From positions 248,001-312,000 of the forward strand of contig NZ_JAKGAR010000003.1 in NCBI RefSeq assembly GCF_021532625.1: a stretch of 64,000 nucleotides of DNA, written 5' to 3'. Origin of the DNA: Octadecabacter algicola (GTDB lineage: Bacteria; Pseudomonadota; Alphaproteobacteria; Rhodobacterales; Rhodobacteraceae). Position 1 is the stretch's first letter. Each line of letters begins with the position of its first letter. Below the pieces are notes generated by a model. It made no database searches, was not told the origin of the DNA, and saw only the letters and a program-made list of their open reading frames with translations. Of this stretch, positions 17,420 to 27,277 are shown one piece after another. Both the position numbers and the translations under genes were made by a program.

Positions 17420-19570
17420 ATGACCGGTAAACGAGGACAAAAGCCGCCATTGGTGGCTGAAAAGCGCAGCAAACCTGCAGCAAAGACACGCAAGTCGGTT
17501 AAGCGAGTAAGACGCAAACCCACAGCCGCCAAACGGCGTGGCCTGATAGGTACGATTCTTTGGCCCTTCAAGTGGCTGCTCATCCTTTTGTGGCGCATTT
17601 TTTGGCGCGGCACGTTGGTTGTCAGCGTTTTGATCGGGATTGGTGTGTTCTATTACGCCTCAACCCTGCCCCCAATCGAAGAGATGGTTGACGGCCGAAC
17701 GCGCGGCTCTGTGACCCTCCTTGACGCGCGCGGAGAGACGTTTGCGTGGCGGGGCGATCAATTCGCCGGAATGATCCGATCTGAGAGTGTCAGCGATGAT
17801 CTGCGCAACGCGATTATCGCAACCGAGGACAAACGGTTTTACGCATTCTACCATTTCGGCGTGGACTTCTATGCAACGACGGCAGCGATGGTGCGCAACT
17901 TCCGCAATGGGGGTAACCCCCTGTCTGGTGCGGGCGGTTCATCCATCACGCAGCAAACAGCAAAGCTTTTATGTTTTGGACGGGACTACGACCCAACCGT
18001 TTGGGAAACCGAAACAGACTACGAGGCAGAGTGCCGTCGCACCACGCTTTGGCGCAAGGTCCAAGAGGCGGTCTATGCCTTTGCACTTGAGACGCGATAC
18101 ACAAAAGAAGACATTCTGACGATCTACATCAACCGCGCCTATCTTGGTGCGGGCTCTCGTGGGTTCGAAGCCGCATCCCAGCGTTACTTTGGCATCTCCG
18201 CCGCCCAAGTAAACCCTGCGCAATCTGCGATGCTAGCGGGTCTCCTTAAGGCACCATCAAGCTACGCTCCGACTCGCAACTTGCAGGTCTCTCAAGATCG
18301 GGGCGCGACAGTTATTCGCCTGATGGAAGAACAAGGGTACCTCACATCGGCTGAGGCTGCCGATGCGCAAGCCAATCCAGCGACTTTATCCGAAGCCGCC
18401 CGTGCCCGTGCTGGTGGGTATTTCGCCGACTGGGTCATGGACAGCGGCCCGAGCTTCTTCACTGAAGGCACCACCGAAGACGTTATTATCCGCACAACGC
18501 TGGACCCAAGGGTTCAGACCGCCGCCGAAGAGGCATTGGTTTGGGTGTTTGAAAACAAGGTCCGCGCGGGGTCAGAGGCACAGGCCGCGATTGTTGTTAT
18601 GTCTGCGGACGGGGCCGTGCGCGCTATGGTAGGAGGACGAGACCTAACTGTCTCCGGCGCCTTCAACCGTGCTACGCAGGCTTTGCGGCAGACCGGATCG
18701 GCTTTCAAGCCATTCATCTATGCCGCAGCCCTCGACATGGGGATGTCACCCTTTGACATCCTTTTGGATGCCGCGACCTGTTGGGATGTCCCTGGCCCAA
18801 GTGACTATTGCCCGGAGAACTACACCAACCGCTTTGAAGGTGAAGTCACGATGGTTCAAGCCTTGCAGCAATCGTTGAACATTCCTGCGGTAGCCCTATC
18901 TGAACTCGTCGGACGGCCCGCTGTACGTGCCGTGGCCGAAGGCTTCGGCATCGATCGGGATCTAGCAGACGGCCCAGCCCTTGCGCTTGGTGTCTCCGAA
19001 AGCACCTTACTTGAGATGACGGGCGCCTATGCTGGTATTTTGAACGGCGGTTCGGCGGTTAAACCCTATGGGCTGACCGAACTTCGTTTGGCTGGTGATG
19101 ATACCCCCCTACTGGAAGCAACAGGCGGTATCCGCGAAAGGGTGATTCAAGAAAGCGCCGCGCGGGAACTTACATGGATGATGTATCAGGTTGTCGAGGA
19201 CGGATCAGGACGCCGCGCCGCCATTGAAGGCTGGGAAATTGCAGGCAAGACCGGCACAACCCAAGGCGCACGTGATGCTTGGTTTATCGGGTTTAGTGGC
19301 GACTACGTTACAGGAATTTGGATGGGGTATGATAACAACACGCCTCTTACAGGCGTTACTGGCTCAGGTCTTCCGGCGGAAATCTGGCATGAGACCATGA
19401 CTCGAGTGCTTGCTGGGCTTCAACCAACGCCATTGCCCATGAACATTCCAGCACAAGCACAAGTTCAACAGCCACAACCCAACCAACCGAGTGGCGGCTT
19501 AGGCCTTCCGGAAGAAGAAGCTGACAATTTGATTAATGATCTCTTGCGAGAGCTCCAGGGCGGAAACTAG
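17420..19570 (+). CDS. bifunctional penicillin-binding protein 1A family
   Basis: Class A PBP of about 716 residues that polymerises and crosslinks peptidoglycan. After a very basic cytoplasmic tail there is one transmembrane helix (LLILLWRIFWRGTLVVSVL). The GT51 glycosyltransferase domain shows EDKRFYAFYHFG and GGSSITQQ. The transpeptidase domain shows SxxK as GSAFKPF, SxN as QSLNIP, and KTG as AGKTGTTQGARDAW. A short two-cysteine insertion (LLCFGRDYDPT to EAECRRTT) follows the GT51 QQTAK motif. The start is ambiguous between GTG 17411 and ATG 17420. The last 45 residues are Gln/Pro-rich. Confidence 0.92.
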   Translation: MTGKRGQKPPLVAEKRSKPAAKTRKSVKRVRRKPTAAKRRGLIGTILWPFKWLLILLWRIFWRGTLVVSVLIGIGVFYYASTLPPIEEMVDGRTRGSVTLLDARGETFAWRGDQFAGMIRSESVSDDLRNAIIATEDKRFYAFYHFGVDFYATTAAMVRNFRNGGNPLSGAGGSSITQQTAKLLCFGRDYDPTVWETETDYEAECRRTTLWRKVQEAVYAFALETRYTKEDILTIYINRAYLGAGSRGFEAASQRYFGISAAQVNPAQSAMLAGLLKAPSSYAPTRNLQVSQDRGATVIRLMEEQGYLTSAEAADAQANPATLSEAARARAGGYFADWVMDSGPSFFTEGTTEDVIIRTTLDPRVQTAAEEALVWVFENKVRAGSEAQAAIVVMSADGAVRAMVGGRDLTVSGAFNRATQALRQTGSAFKPFIYAAALDMGMSPFDILLDAATCWDVPGPSDYCPENYTNRFEGEVTMVQALQQSLNIPAVALSELVGRPAVRAVAEGFGIDRDLADGPALALGVSESTLLEMTGAYAGILNGGSAVKPYGLTELRLAGDDTPLLEATGGIRERVIQESAARELTWMMYQVVEDGSGRRAAIEGWEIAGKTGTTQGARDAWFIGFSGDYVTGIWMGYDNNTPLTGVTGSGLPAEIWHETMTRVLAGLQPTPLPMNIPAQAQVQQPQPNQPSGGLGLPEEEADNLINDLLRELQGGN

Positions 19571-19572
19571 TC

Positions 19573-19582
19573 GGGGGGGGGG
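19573..19582. repeat. G10 homopolymer tract
   Basis: Ten consecutive G residues begin two bases after the PBP stop codon, in the 32-bp gap between convergent genes. Such tracts are slippage-prone, but this one lies outside any reading frame and no promoter role is evident. Confidence 0.9.
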
Positions 19583-19602
19583 CGCTTCGTGCCACCCGTC
19601 GC

Positions 19603-19950
19603 TTAGTTTTCAGCGCAGCGAGAATACCGGAAGGCGTAGCCATCCCATAGCATGATGATGCCGCTTTCGATTTCGGCATCATTCATCACCATTGCGCGTT
19701 CCGTCCAAATCTGATCGTCGCCAGAACACCGCATAGTATAAAGCGTTGCATCCATATCGACGACTTGAACAGGACGCGTCATGCGACACTCCATTTCAAC
19801 GCCATAGAATATGCCGTCTTCAATTTTCAGCGCTCCGCCATCTACCCCGACCAACCCACACTCTGAGTTGGCATTCTGACGGTACGTCCCGTCATAAGGC
19901 GTCGCGGCAGCAAGGGCCGGTGCAAGAATGAGGGCAATAGCAAGACGCAT
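19603..19950 (-). CDS. small secreted four-cysteine protein
   Basis: A 115-residue protein with a cleavable signal peptide (MRLAIALILAPALAAA, then TPYDGTY). The mature part has four cysteines (NSECG, MECR, MRCSG, SRCAEN), suggesting two disulfides in the periplasm. The repeated GTYR and DGIFYGVE segments suggest a small beta-barrel-like domain. Its ATG shares one base with the mlaC stop (TAATG), making it the third gene of the mlaA-mlaC operon. I do not recognise a family. A role in envelope maintenance is an inference from context only. Confidence 0.75.
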   Translation of the reverse strand: MRLAIALILAPALAAATPYDGTYRQNANSECGLVGVDGGALKIEDGIFYGVEMECRMTRPVQVVDMDATLYTMRCSGDDQIWTERAMVMNDAEIESGIIMLWDGYAFRYSRCAEN

Positions 19951-20546
19951 TAGCTGAGATCGCGAATAAGCTGATCAAGGTTACCGCCGCGTGCATCCAA
20001 CATCGCACCAATCTCGGCACGTTCAGACAACAACATATTAACGCCTTCAATGATCAAATTGAAAAACACTGGACGGCCCGGGCGATCAGATACGTGGAAA
20101 TCGACTTGGAACGGGGATTGTCCGCGTAAGATCGCAAGCGTGCGCACTTCCATATATGAATTGACGGGCTGCGTTCCTTGCACTTCGATCCGCCCACCTG
20201 CGAATTCGTTAAACCGGCGGCCATATTTGTTCGCAAGGTAGATGCCGAACGCGTCAGAAAAAGCGGCCTTTTGCGCATTCGACGCAGAGCGGCCATCATT
20301 GCCCAGCGCGTAAGCTGCCAGGTAGCTGGTGTCAGCGTAACGATCAAAGATACCTTTGAAGCTGTTCACCATGGAATTAACCGAGGCACCGGAAGAGATG
20401 ACCCGGTTAATCTCACCGATTGCTGTGGTCACAAGGTTTTCAGCCTGGTTCGCGCTTAAGGCAAGAGCCGGCAATGGCAACGCTGCAAAGGCGCTTGCGC
20501 CTCCTAGGGCCAGAACGCGGCGGCGGGAAAAGCTAAGTTCAGTCAA
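19950..20546 (-). CDS. mlaC: phospholipid-binding protein MlaC (Ttg2D family)
   Basis: Periplasmic lipid shuttle of the Mla pathway, 198 residues. It has a twin-arginine-like signal (SFSRRRVLALGGASAFAALPLPALA), followed by the MlaC fold: NSMVNSFKGIFDRYADTSYLAAYALG, then FSDAFGIYLANKYGRRF and FFNLIIEGVNMLLSERAEIGAML. It carries phospholipids between MlaA in the outer membrane and MlaFEDB in the inner membrane. The start appears to be TTG, 2 bp after the mlaA stop and 8 bases after GAAGGG. The ABC transporter genes mlaFED are not in this window. Confidence 0.92.
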   Translation of the reverse strand: MTELSFSRRRVLALGGASAFAALPLPALALSANQAENLVTTAIGEINRVISSGASVNSMVNSFKGIFDRYADTSYLAAYALGNDGRSASNAQKAAFSDAFGIYLANKYGRRFNEFAGGRIEVQGTQPVNSYMEVRTLAILRGQSPFQVDFHVSDRPGRPVFFNLIIEGVNMLLSERAEIGAMLDARGGNLDQLIRDLS

Positions 20547-20548
20547 TG

Positions 20549-21346
20549 TTAAAACCCTTCTAGACTAAGATCATCCGAGAACGGATCAATCTCGGAAACA
20601 GTGGGCGGCGCTTCGCCCAAATCAAAACGACGGTTCTGCAGATAGGCCAAGCGGGCCTGCGCATAACTGTCAGCACTCTCATACAAGATCGAGTCGAACG
20701 TATCCATGAACGTCCCGCGATCCACGGCCAAACTCGCCACACGGGCACCGGTTCCATAATCCAGCTGAACACCCGTTCCAACGCTTTGGAGTGGATCAAA
20801 AATCAAGTCGACGATAACGCCGGCAGCGTCACGTTCGGTCGATGGTCCGAAGACCGGCAATTCTACATAGGCACCTTCAGGCACGCCCCAAACAGCGAGC
20901 GTTTCGCCAAAGTCTGTCGTTTCCTCGGCAAGGCCAATCGCGCCAGCGGGGTCAAACAGACCGCCGATGCCCACAGTTGTGTTGATCAGGAAACGCATTG
21001 TGTTGGTGGCTGACCCACCAATATCACCCTGCAGCAAACCATTCGCGACCATGCCCGGAAGGCCAACATTATCGGCAAAGTTTACAACCGGAGTGGTAAA
21101 CTCTTCTGGAACGACAGCCGCAACCTGGCCAGCAGGGCGCAAGATGGCTTGATCCAGTCCTTTGTTGAAGGCATGTACCGCGCGGTTCGTCTCTTCGAAC
21201 GGGTCATTATACTCAGCACCGGGTGTAGGTGCCGTACACGCCGCAGTCGCAGCTATGGCCGATAGGACGCAGACTGCGCGAAAGTGAGAGGTGATTGTCC
21301 GTAACAATAGTTTATCCAAAGCAGAAATTGGTAATAGATGGCACAT
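20549..21346 (-). CDS. mlaA: outer-membrane lipoprotein MlaA (VacJ)
   Basis: A 265-residue VacJ-family lipoprotein that extracts misplaced phospholipids from the outer leaflet. The lipobox is AIAATAAC with acylation at the cysteine near residue 37. The family core follows: DPFEETNRAVHAFNKGLDQAILRP, FADNVGLPGMVANGLLQGD, and INTTVGIGGLFDPAG. The start at 21346 gives a longish leader; a later TTG would also retain the lipobox. It heads the operon mlaA-mlaC-small secreted protein and is divergent from the type I secretion genes. Confidence 0.93.
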   Translation of the reverse strand: MCHLLPISALDKLLLRTITSHFRAVCVLSAIAATAACTAPTPGAEYNDPFEETNRAVHAFNKGLDQAILRPAGQVAAVVPEEFTTPVVNFADNVGLPGMVANGLLQGDIGGSATNTMRFLINTTVGIGGLFDPAGAIGLAEETTDFGETLAVWGVPEGAYVELPVFGPSTERDAAGVIVDLIFDPLQSVGTGVQLDYGTGARVASLAVDRGTFMDTFDSILYESADSYAQARLAYLQNRRFDLGEAPPTVSEIDPFSDDLSLEGF

Positions 21347-21478
21347 AGTCTTCTGGTGTTAGATAACCAGAGGGCTACACTACAATGTAACCCGTCGTGA
21401 TCCATATGCGACAGGGTTTCAAGATTTTATAACGATTGCCCGCGGATTTGCGGCAATAAGGAAGGCGGAAAATCGCCC

Positions 21479-23233
21479 ATGATGAATAAAGAAGCGACCA
21501 GCGCCGAAACTCGCGCAGGCCGGTCAGAACTATTAGGCGTTCGCAAAAAGTCGCGCGCGCTTTATTGGTTCGTGGCAATATTCAGTAGCTTCGTTAATGC
21601 GCTGATGCTGACTGGCCCGCTCTATATGCTCAATGTTTACGATCGCGTACTTGGTTCCCGATCTTATGAAACCTTGATCGCATTGTCCGTATTGGTCGGG
21701 TTCATGTATTTGATGATGGGTATTTTGGACTATGCCCGCGGTCGCATTATGAGCCGAGTTGGCGCTCAATTCCAAACGGATTTAGACGAACGGGTGTTCA
21801 ACGCCGTCATGCGTGCCCGCGCAACAGGTCGCGTCCCAACAGAAGCAGCGACCGGTCAAAACGACCTCCAATCGGTTCAACGCGCCGTCACGTCACCTGT
21901 AGCGATGGCCATTTTTGATTTGCCGTGGACGCTTATCTTCGTGCTGGGTATTTTCATTTTCCATCCATACCTTGGTTATTTGGCAATCGGCGGCGGGATC
22001 ATTTTGGTCATAATCGCGATTATCAACCAACTGAGCAGCCGACGCCCTCTTGCCGAAGCCAACGAAGCGACATTTCACGCTGAAGCCATGGGCGAACAGT
22101 TGCGAAGTGGCGCCGACATGATCCAAGCGCTTGGAATGCGGTCTTCTGCGTTTCAACGATGGATTGATCTGCGTAACAAGTCTTTGCGCGCCGGCATCAA
22201 AGCGGGTGACTTGGGCGGCGGATTTGGCAGTTTGACTAAAACATTCCGGCTGTTTCTTCAGTCGGCAATGCTTGGGGTTGGGGCCTATTTGGTTCTTCAA
22301 GGAGAACTGACGCCCGGTGCCATGATCGCCGGTTCAATTCTTATGGGTCGCGCACTCGCGCCGATTGAACTGCTGGTCAACCAATGGCCAGTCTTGAACC
22401 GTGGGCGCAGTGGTTGGGCAAGCCTGTCGCGTCTGTTGGGCGCTGTGCCTCAACAAAAACACCGGACGGAATTGCCAAGACCGAGATCTCTCATCGTCGC
22501 GGATCAAGTTACTGTTTTGCCCCCCAGTGAAACCAAAGCGTCACTAAGAATGGTGTCATTCAAGCTCAATCCCGGTGAGGCGGTCGGCGTAATTGGCCCT
22601 TCTGGTGCAGGTAAGTCGACACTCGCTCGTGCCTTAGCAGGGCTATGGGTTCCCGCTGGCGGAACCATCCGCCTGGATGGCGCGTCATTGGATCAATACG
22701 AACCAGATGTCTTGGGCGGGTATGTTGGATATCTGCCGCAGACCGTCACGCTCTTGAGCGGTTCAATACGGGACAACATCGCCCGTATGTCGCCGAACCC
22801 AGACGACGCGGCAGTCATCAAAGCCGCCAAGCGAGCCGCCGCTCATGAAATGATTCTTCGTTTGCCCGATGGCTACGACACAATCGTAGATGAAACAGGT
22901 GGACGGCTATCTGGGGGTCAGGTCCAACGCGTCGGACTGGCCCGCGCCATGTATGGGGATCCTGTGTATCTCGTTTTGGACGAACCGAATTCCAACCTCG
23001 ACAACGAAGGGTCTGTCGCCGTCAACAACGCGATCAAGACCATGCGCGAAGAAGGGCGCTGCGTCTTTGTCATGGCCCATCGCCCAGCGGCGATCGAACA
23101 GTGCGACAAGCTCATGTATCTGGACGGCGGTGTGTTGAAAGCATTTGGCCCCACCGAAGAAGTGAAATCGCAAATTCTCGCCAATCGGGCGCAAATCGAT
23201 CGAAGTAAAGGCCAAGGCGGGGGTGTCACATGA
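21479..23233 (+). CDS. type I secretion ABC permease/ATPase, PrtD-like
   Basis: A 584-residue half-transporter with five or six N-terminal transmembrane helices and a C-terminal ATPase. There is no N-terminal C39 peptidase domain, which places it with PrtD/AprD rather than bacteriocin exporters. The Walker A motif is GPSGAGKST, the signature is LSGGQVQR, the Walker B is [13 protein letters not shown], and the switch is MAHRP. It overlaps the HlyD-type adaptor by ATGA. No RTX protein, TolC homologue or other likely cargo gene is adjacent, so the substrate is unknown. Confidence 0.93.
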   Translation: MMNKEATSAETRAGRSELLGVRKKSRALYWFVAIFSSFVNALMLTGPLYMLNVYDRVLGSRSYETLIALSVLVGFMYLMMGILDYARGRIMSRVGAQFQTDLDERVFNAVMRARATGRVPTEAATGQNDLQSVQRAVTSPVAMAIFDLPWTLIFVLGIFIFHPYLGYLAIGGGIILVIIAIINQLSSRRPLAEANEATFHAEAMGEQLRSGADMIQALGMRSSAFQRWIDLRNKSLRAGIKAGDLGGGFGSLTKTFRLFLQSAMLGVGAYLVLQGELTPGAMIAGSILMGRALAPIELLVNQWPVLNRGRSGWASLSRLLGAVPQQKHRTELPRPRSLIVADQVTVLPPSETKASLRMVSFKLNPGEAVGVIGPSGAGKSTLARALAGLWVPAGGTIRLDGASLDQYEPDVLGGYVGYLPQTVTLLSGSIRDNIARMSPNPDDAAVIKAAKRAAAHEMILRLPDGYDTIVDETGGRLSGGQVQRVGLARAMYGDPVYLVLDEPNSNLDNEGSVAVNNAIKTMREEGRCVFVMAHRPAAIEQCDKLMYLDGGVLKAFGPTEEVKSQILANRAQIDRSKGQGGGVT

Positions 23234-24525
23234 AACGAACTGAATGGTCAGCACGACGCCCGCTTTCAGTTGGCGTTTTTGCACTCTTGATACTTGTAGG
23301 CGGATTCGGAGGATGGGCTGTTACAGCACAGATTTCAGGTGCCGTAATTGCCAGTGGTTTGATTGAAGTCGACCAGAACCGCCAAGTTGTTCAGCACCCA
23401 GACGGTGGTGTTGTCACAGATATTTTGGTCAAGGAAGGTGATGTCATAGCGCAAGGGGATATTCTCTTGCGTCTTGATGCGCAGGATCTTCAGGCCAATC
23501 TAGCTGTTGTCGAGGCCCAGTTGTTTGAAACATTGGCGCGAAGTGCACGTTTTAAAGCCGAAAGAGATGGCGCGGCTTCTCTTATTTTTGACCCGGTGCT
23601 CGACGAGGGTAATCCCGTCGTCGTTCAATCGCTTAAGGACGGTCAGGAAAACCTTTTCAGCGCGCGACTTGAATCGGTCGCGCGAAGCACCGAACAACTT
23701 GGCAATCGTAAGGACCAAATCGCATCGCAAATCCGTGGGATCGTCGCACAGCAAGACGCACTCGAAACCCAACTTGCCTTGATCGATGAAGAGTTGAGCA
23801 ATCAGCAATCCTTACTTGAACGCGGCCTTGCACAAGCAAGTACGGTTCTGAACTTGCAACGGGAACGCGCTAGATTGCAGGGCCAAGTTGGGGAACTGAC
23901 GGCCTCTGTCGCAGGAGCACAAGAGCGTATCACGGAGATTGAGATCGAAATTCTGGGCATCACCACAACCCGAAGAGAAGAAGCGATCACTCGACTTCGG
24001 GACCTCCAGTTCAACGAACTCGAATTAAGAGAGAGGCGCACGACGATTATTCGCCAGTTGGAGCGGCTCGATATTCGGGCACCTGTCGGTGGCATTATCT
24101 ACAGTTTGCAAGTGTTCGGGGCTGGTGTGGTTATCCAGCCCGCCGACCCACTCATGTTCATTGTACCGCAAGATCGTCCTCTGGTCATTGCCACTCAAGT
24201 CGCCCCGACGGACGTTGATGTCTTGACCATTGGCCAAGAAGTGAGCGTGCGGTTCTCGGCACTAGATCAACGCACGACGCCCGAACTCTATGGAACGGTA
24301 GCACTCGTGTCAGCGGATGCGTTTTCGGATAATGCGACCAATGCGACCTACTATCGCGCTGAGGTTCAACTGAACGAAGGCGAATTAGCACGCCTGCCGG
24401 ATGGGACAACCCTTATCCCCGGGATGCCCGTGGAAGCCTTCATCCGTACAGCAGATCGCACGCCGATGAATTACCTGACCCGCCCCTTGATGGACTATAT
24501 TGCACGCACCTTTAGAGACGGCTAG
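23230..24525 (+). CDS. type I secretion membrane-fusion protein, HlyD family
   Basis: A 431-residue periplasmic adaptor: an N-terminal anchor ([24 protein letters not shown]), a lipoyl half-motif ([25 protein letters not shown]), two long coiled-coil stretches rich in Gln/Glu, the second lipoyl half ([14 protein letters not shown]), and a beta-barrel end. PrtE/HlyD proteins bridge the ABC component and an outer-membrane TolC channel. The ATGA overlap implies co-translation with the ABC protein. The next gene, RidA-like, begins 30 bp downstream with its own ribosome binding site. Confidence 0.93.
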   Translation: MKRTEWSARRPLSVGVFALLILVGGFGGWAVTAQISGAVIASGLIEVDQNRQVVQHPDGGVVTDILVKEGDVIAQGDILLRLDAQDLQANLAVVEAQLFETLARSARFKAERDGAASLIFDPVLDEGNPVVVQSLKDGQENLFSARLESVARSTEQLGNRKDQIASQIRGIVAQQDALETQLALIDEELSNQQSLLERGLAQASTVLNLQRERARLQGQVGELTASVAGAQERITEIEIEILGITTTRREEAITRLRDLQFNELELRERRTTIIRQLERLDIRAPVGGIIYSLQVFGAGVVIQPADPLMFIVPQDRPLVIATQVAPTDVDVLTIGQEVSVRFSALDQRTTPELYGTVALVSADAFSDNATNATYYRAEVQLNEGELARLPDGTTLIPGMPVEAFIRTADRTPMNYLTRPLMDYIARTFRDG

Positions 24526-24555
24526 CGTTGGCGTAACATCCCGAAAGGATCATAC

Positions 24556-25017
24556 ATGTCTATTGAAACTCGCCTCGCAGAACTTGGTGTCTCACTTCCC
24601 GATGCGCCTGCTCCAGCCGCCAACTATGTGCCCTTCGTAAAAACCGGAAACCTACTGTTCGTTTCCGGCCAGATTTCGGCGAATGACGATGGATTCATCG
24701 TTGGAAAGCTTGGCGATGATCTAACCGCAGAAGACGGCGCCCTGGCTGCCAAAGCCTGCGCCATTTCTTTGTTGGCGCAACTCAAGGCTGGTTGCGACGG
24801 AGACATCGACCGCCTTGTACGGGTTGTTAAACTGGTTGGCTTCGTCAATTCGACGCCAGACTTTGGTGACCAACCAAAAGTCATCAACGGGTGTTCGGAT
24901 TTCATGGTAGAAGCCTTGGGCGACAAGGGTCGCCATTCCCGCAGCGCGGTATCCGCCGCATCCCTGCCATTTGGCGTGGCCGTAGAAATCGAAGCTATAT
25001 TCGAGATCGCACCATAA
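24556..25017 (+). CDS. RidA/YjgF-family deaminase
   Basis: A 153-residue member of the Rid family, which hydrolyses reactive enamine/imine intermediates made by PLP enzymes such as threonine dehydratase. The trimer and active-site segments are NLLFVSGQIS, VVKLVGFVNS and HSRSAVSAASLPFGVAVEIEAI; the arginine before SAVS corresponds to the catalytic arginine. It belongs to the longer subgroup starting with ETRLAELGVSLP. The ribosome binding site is GAAAGGATC. Its TAA overlaps the ATG of the next gene (TAATG), starting a four-gene operon. Confidence 0.9.
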   Translation: MSIETRLAELGVSLPDAPAPAANYVPFVKTGNLLFVSGQISANDDGFIVGKLGDDLTAEDGALAAKACAISLLAQLKAGCDGDIDRLVRVVKLVGFVNSTPDFGDQPKVINGCSDFMVEALGDKGRHSRSAVSAASLPFGVAVEIEAIFEIAP

Positions 25018-25769
25018 TGACGACCGGCCTACCCGCTAGTTTTTTTGAAAGACCAATAACACATCGCGCTTTGCACGATACCTCTCGGGCCGAAAACTCC
25101 CTTGCGGCTGTTCTTGCGGCCGCTGAGGCTGGGTACGGCATAGAGATCGATATTCAGCCGTCAAAAGACGGAATACCGATGGTGTTCCACGATTATAGCT
25201 TAGATCGACTAACAGCCGAAAAAGGCCCAATCGCCCAGCGCAACGCTGCTGAACTAAGGGAAATCGCCCTAAGCGGCGGCGGGGGCACAATCCCAACTTT
25301 GGCGCAGGTCTTGGACAGCGTCGCGGGGCGTGTTCCATTGCTAATCGAAATCAAGGATCAGGACGGCGCACTTGGAAAAGCTGTCGGGCCTCTGGAAAAA
25401 GCCGTAGCCGAAACATTGAAAGGGTACGGTGGCGACGTAGCTTTGATGTCATTCAACCCCCACTCTGTTGCGGCCTGCCGTGACTATGCCCCCTCAATTC
25501 CCCGCGGCATCACGACCTGCCCTTACAGCGAAAAAAGTTGGCCAACTGTGCCAGCCGCCGTACGCGAACACCTCGCCACGATCCCCGATTTCGACCGCGT
25601 CGATGCCTGTTTTATCAGTCATCAATGGGATGACCTCGCATCGCCACACGTCGCCGAACTCAAGGCACGAAACGTGCCCGTTTTGTGTTGGACGATAAAA
25701 AGCGCTCAGCGCGAGTTAGAAGCACGCAAGATTGCCGACAATGTCACCTTTGAGGGCTACTTTGCTTGA
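25017..25769 (+). CDS. glycerophosphodiester phosphodiesterase
   Basis: A 250-residue GDPD-family TIM barrel that hydrolyses glycerophosphodiesters to glycerol-3-phosphate and an alcohol. Metal and catalytic residues are visible in THRALHDTSRAENS, EIDIQPSKDG and VFHDYSLDRL, and further in LLIEIKD. There is no signal peptide, so it is cytoplasmic, unlike GlpQ. The ATG at 25017 is preferred because it overlaps the previous stop. The second His of the HD pair after the Asp (VFHD) is kept, so it should be active. Confidence 0.9.
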   Translation: MTTGLPASFFERPITHRALHDTSRAENSLAAVLAAAEAGYGIEIDIQPSKDGIPMVFHDYSLDRLTAEKGPIAQRNAAELREIALSGGGGTIPTLAQVLDSVAGRVPLLIEIKDQDGALGKAVGPLEKAVAETLKGYGGDVALMSFNPHSVAACRDYAPSIPRGITTCPYSEKSWPTVPAAVREHLATIPDFDRVDACFISHQWDDLASPHVAELKARNVPVLCWTIKSAQRELEARKIADNVTFEGYFA

Positions 25770-25799
25770 CTATGCGCGCATGAGCGCCACTTGTTAACC

Positions 25800-26984
25800 A
25801 TGGACGGCAGCGCGATCGAAATAAGTACACACGCGTCACTCTCTGGGATTGACCCAGCCGAGTGGGACGCATGCGCCTGCCCCGAGGCGAAAAACGGACG
25901 CGCGACTGATCCGTTCACCACCTATCGCTTCTTAAATGCTCTAGAAGAAAGTGGCAGTGTCGGCGCAGGAACCGGATGGACCCCACACTACCTTACAGCA
26001 CGACTAGACGGAAAACTCATCGGCGTCGCCCCGCTCTATGGAAAATCCCATAGCCAAGGCGAATACATGTTCGACCACAACTTCGCACAAGCGTTTGAGC
26101 GATCAGGTGGGCAATACTATCCGAAACTCCAGATTGCCGCGCCCTTTACGCCTGTCACAGGTCGAAGGTTCCTGACCCGCCCAGGGTTTGAAGTTCAAGG
26201 CATGGGTGCTTTGATCCAAGGGGCTGTTCAGATCACGGCTGACAATAATCTGTCGTCACTACACGCAACCTTTTGCACAGAAGCCGAGGCCCTTGCTGGC
26301 GCCGAAATGGGGTTGCTGCATCGCACGTCTCAACAATACCACTGGACGAATAATGGTTACAAAGACTGGGACGGGTTTCTAGCCGAACTGTCATCGCGGA
26401 AACGTAAGACACTGCGCAAAGAACGCGCGACAGCACAGGCGATTGATGCGGATATCGTGCAGGTGTCTGGCAAAGACATTCAACCCCATCACTGGGATGC
26501 GATGTGGGCGTTCTACCAAGACACCGGAGCACGCAAATGGGGACAGCCCTATTTGACGCGATCGTTCTTTGATATCGCGGCAGAACGCTTGAAGGATGAT
26601 ATCCTATTGGTGTTTGCGGAACGGGACGGAGAGCCCATTGCAGGTGCGATGAACTTTATCGGACGCGACACACTTTATGGGCGCTATTGGGGCTGCACCG
26701 AACACCATGCCTGCCTGCATTTCGAGATCTGTTATTATCAGGCAATCGACTATGCGCTTGCCCACGGGCTGAAGCGGGTCGAGGCGGGGGCGCAAGGTGA
26801 ACACAAATTGGCGCGGGGGTATCTTCCGGTTACAACCCATTCGCTACATTGGTTTGCAGACGCGGGGTTTCGAGATGCGGTTGCCAAATACCTAACCGCT
26901 GAACGTGCCGCCGTATCGGAGGAAATCGAAGTGCTGACCAACTACGGCCCGTTCCGGCAGGCGGACATTGAGGAACAGGAATGA
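25800..26984 (+). CDS. FemAB/GNAT-fold N-acyltransferase (COG3146)
   Basis: A 394-residue protein of the predicted N-acyltransferase family often labelled peptidogalycan biosynthesis protein. Conserved blocks are the [17 protein letters not shown] start, [18 protein letters not shown], the basic [11 protein letters not shown], and the C-terminal GRYWGC through [35 protein letters not shown]. The fold is that of FemAB, with two GNAT-like halves. The donor and acceptor are not established. The ATG at 25800 is preferred over the TTG at 25791. Its TGA overlaps the next ATG. Confidence 0.85.
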   Translation: MDGSAIEISTHASLSGIDPAEWDACACPEAKNGRATDPFTTYRFLNALEESGSVGAGTGWTPHYLTARLDGKLIGVAPLYGKSHSQGEYMFDHNFAQAFERSGGQYYPKLQIAAPFTPVTGRRFLTRPGFEVQGMGALIQGAVQITADNNLSSLHATFCTEAEALAGAEMGLLHRTSQQYHWTNNGYKDWDGFLAELSSRKRKTLRKERATAQAIDADIVQVSGKDIQPHHWDAMWAFYQDTGARKWGQPYLTRSFFDIAAERLKDDILLVFAERDGEPIAGAMNFIGRDTLYGRYWGCTEHHACLHFEICYYQAIDYALAHGLKRVEAGAQGEHKLARGYLPVTTHSLHWFADAGFRDAVAKYLTAERAAVSEEIEVLTNYGPFRQADIEEQE

Positions 26985-27259
26985 ACGATACTTTAGACCA
27001 AGCCGGACGGGATGAATTGGCTGCAGCAGGTTGGGTCGTTGGTGACACCGATGCTCGCAAGACATTCACGTTCAAGAACTTTGTTGAGGCTTTCGGGTGG
27101 ATGACATCCGTGGCCATTGTTGCTGAAAAACTCAACCATCATCCCGAATGGTTCAATGTCTACAAAACCGTCGATGTGACTCTCACGACCCATGATACAG
27201 GTGGGCTAACAGGGCTCGACCTGAAACTAGCCAAGCGGATGGATGCGCTGGCGGGATAA
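26981..27259 (+). CDS. phhB: pterin-4a-carbinolamine dehydratase
   Basis: A 92-residue dehydratase that recycles the tetrahydrobiopterin carbinolamine formed by aromatic amino-acid hydroxylases. The active-site signature is [20 protein letters not shown], with the paired histidines and the later histidine all present, preceded by [18 protein letters not shown]. It overlaps the acyltransferase by ATGA. No phenylalanine hydroxylase lies in this window. In alphaproteobacteria it is often found without one, where it may act on molybdopterin or as a transcription cofactor. Confidence 0.93.
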   Translation: MNDTLDQAGRDELAAAGWVVGDTDARKTFTFKNFVEAFGWMTSVAIVAEKLNHHPEWFNVYKTVDVTLTTHDTGGLTGLDLKLAKRMDALAG

Positions 27260-27277
27260 TCCGCCAACGCATTTCGA

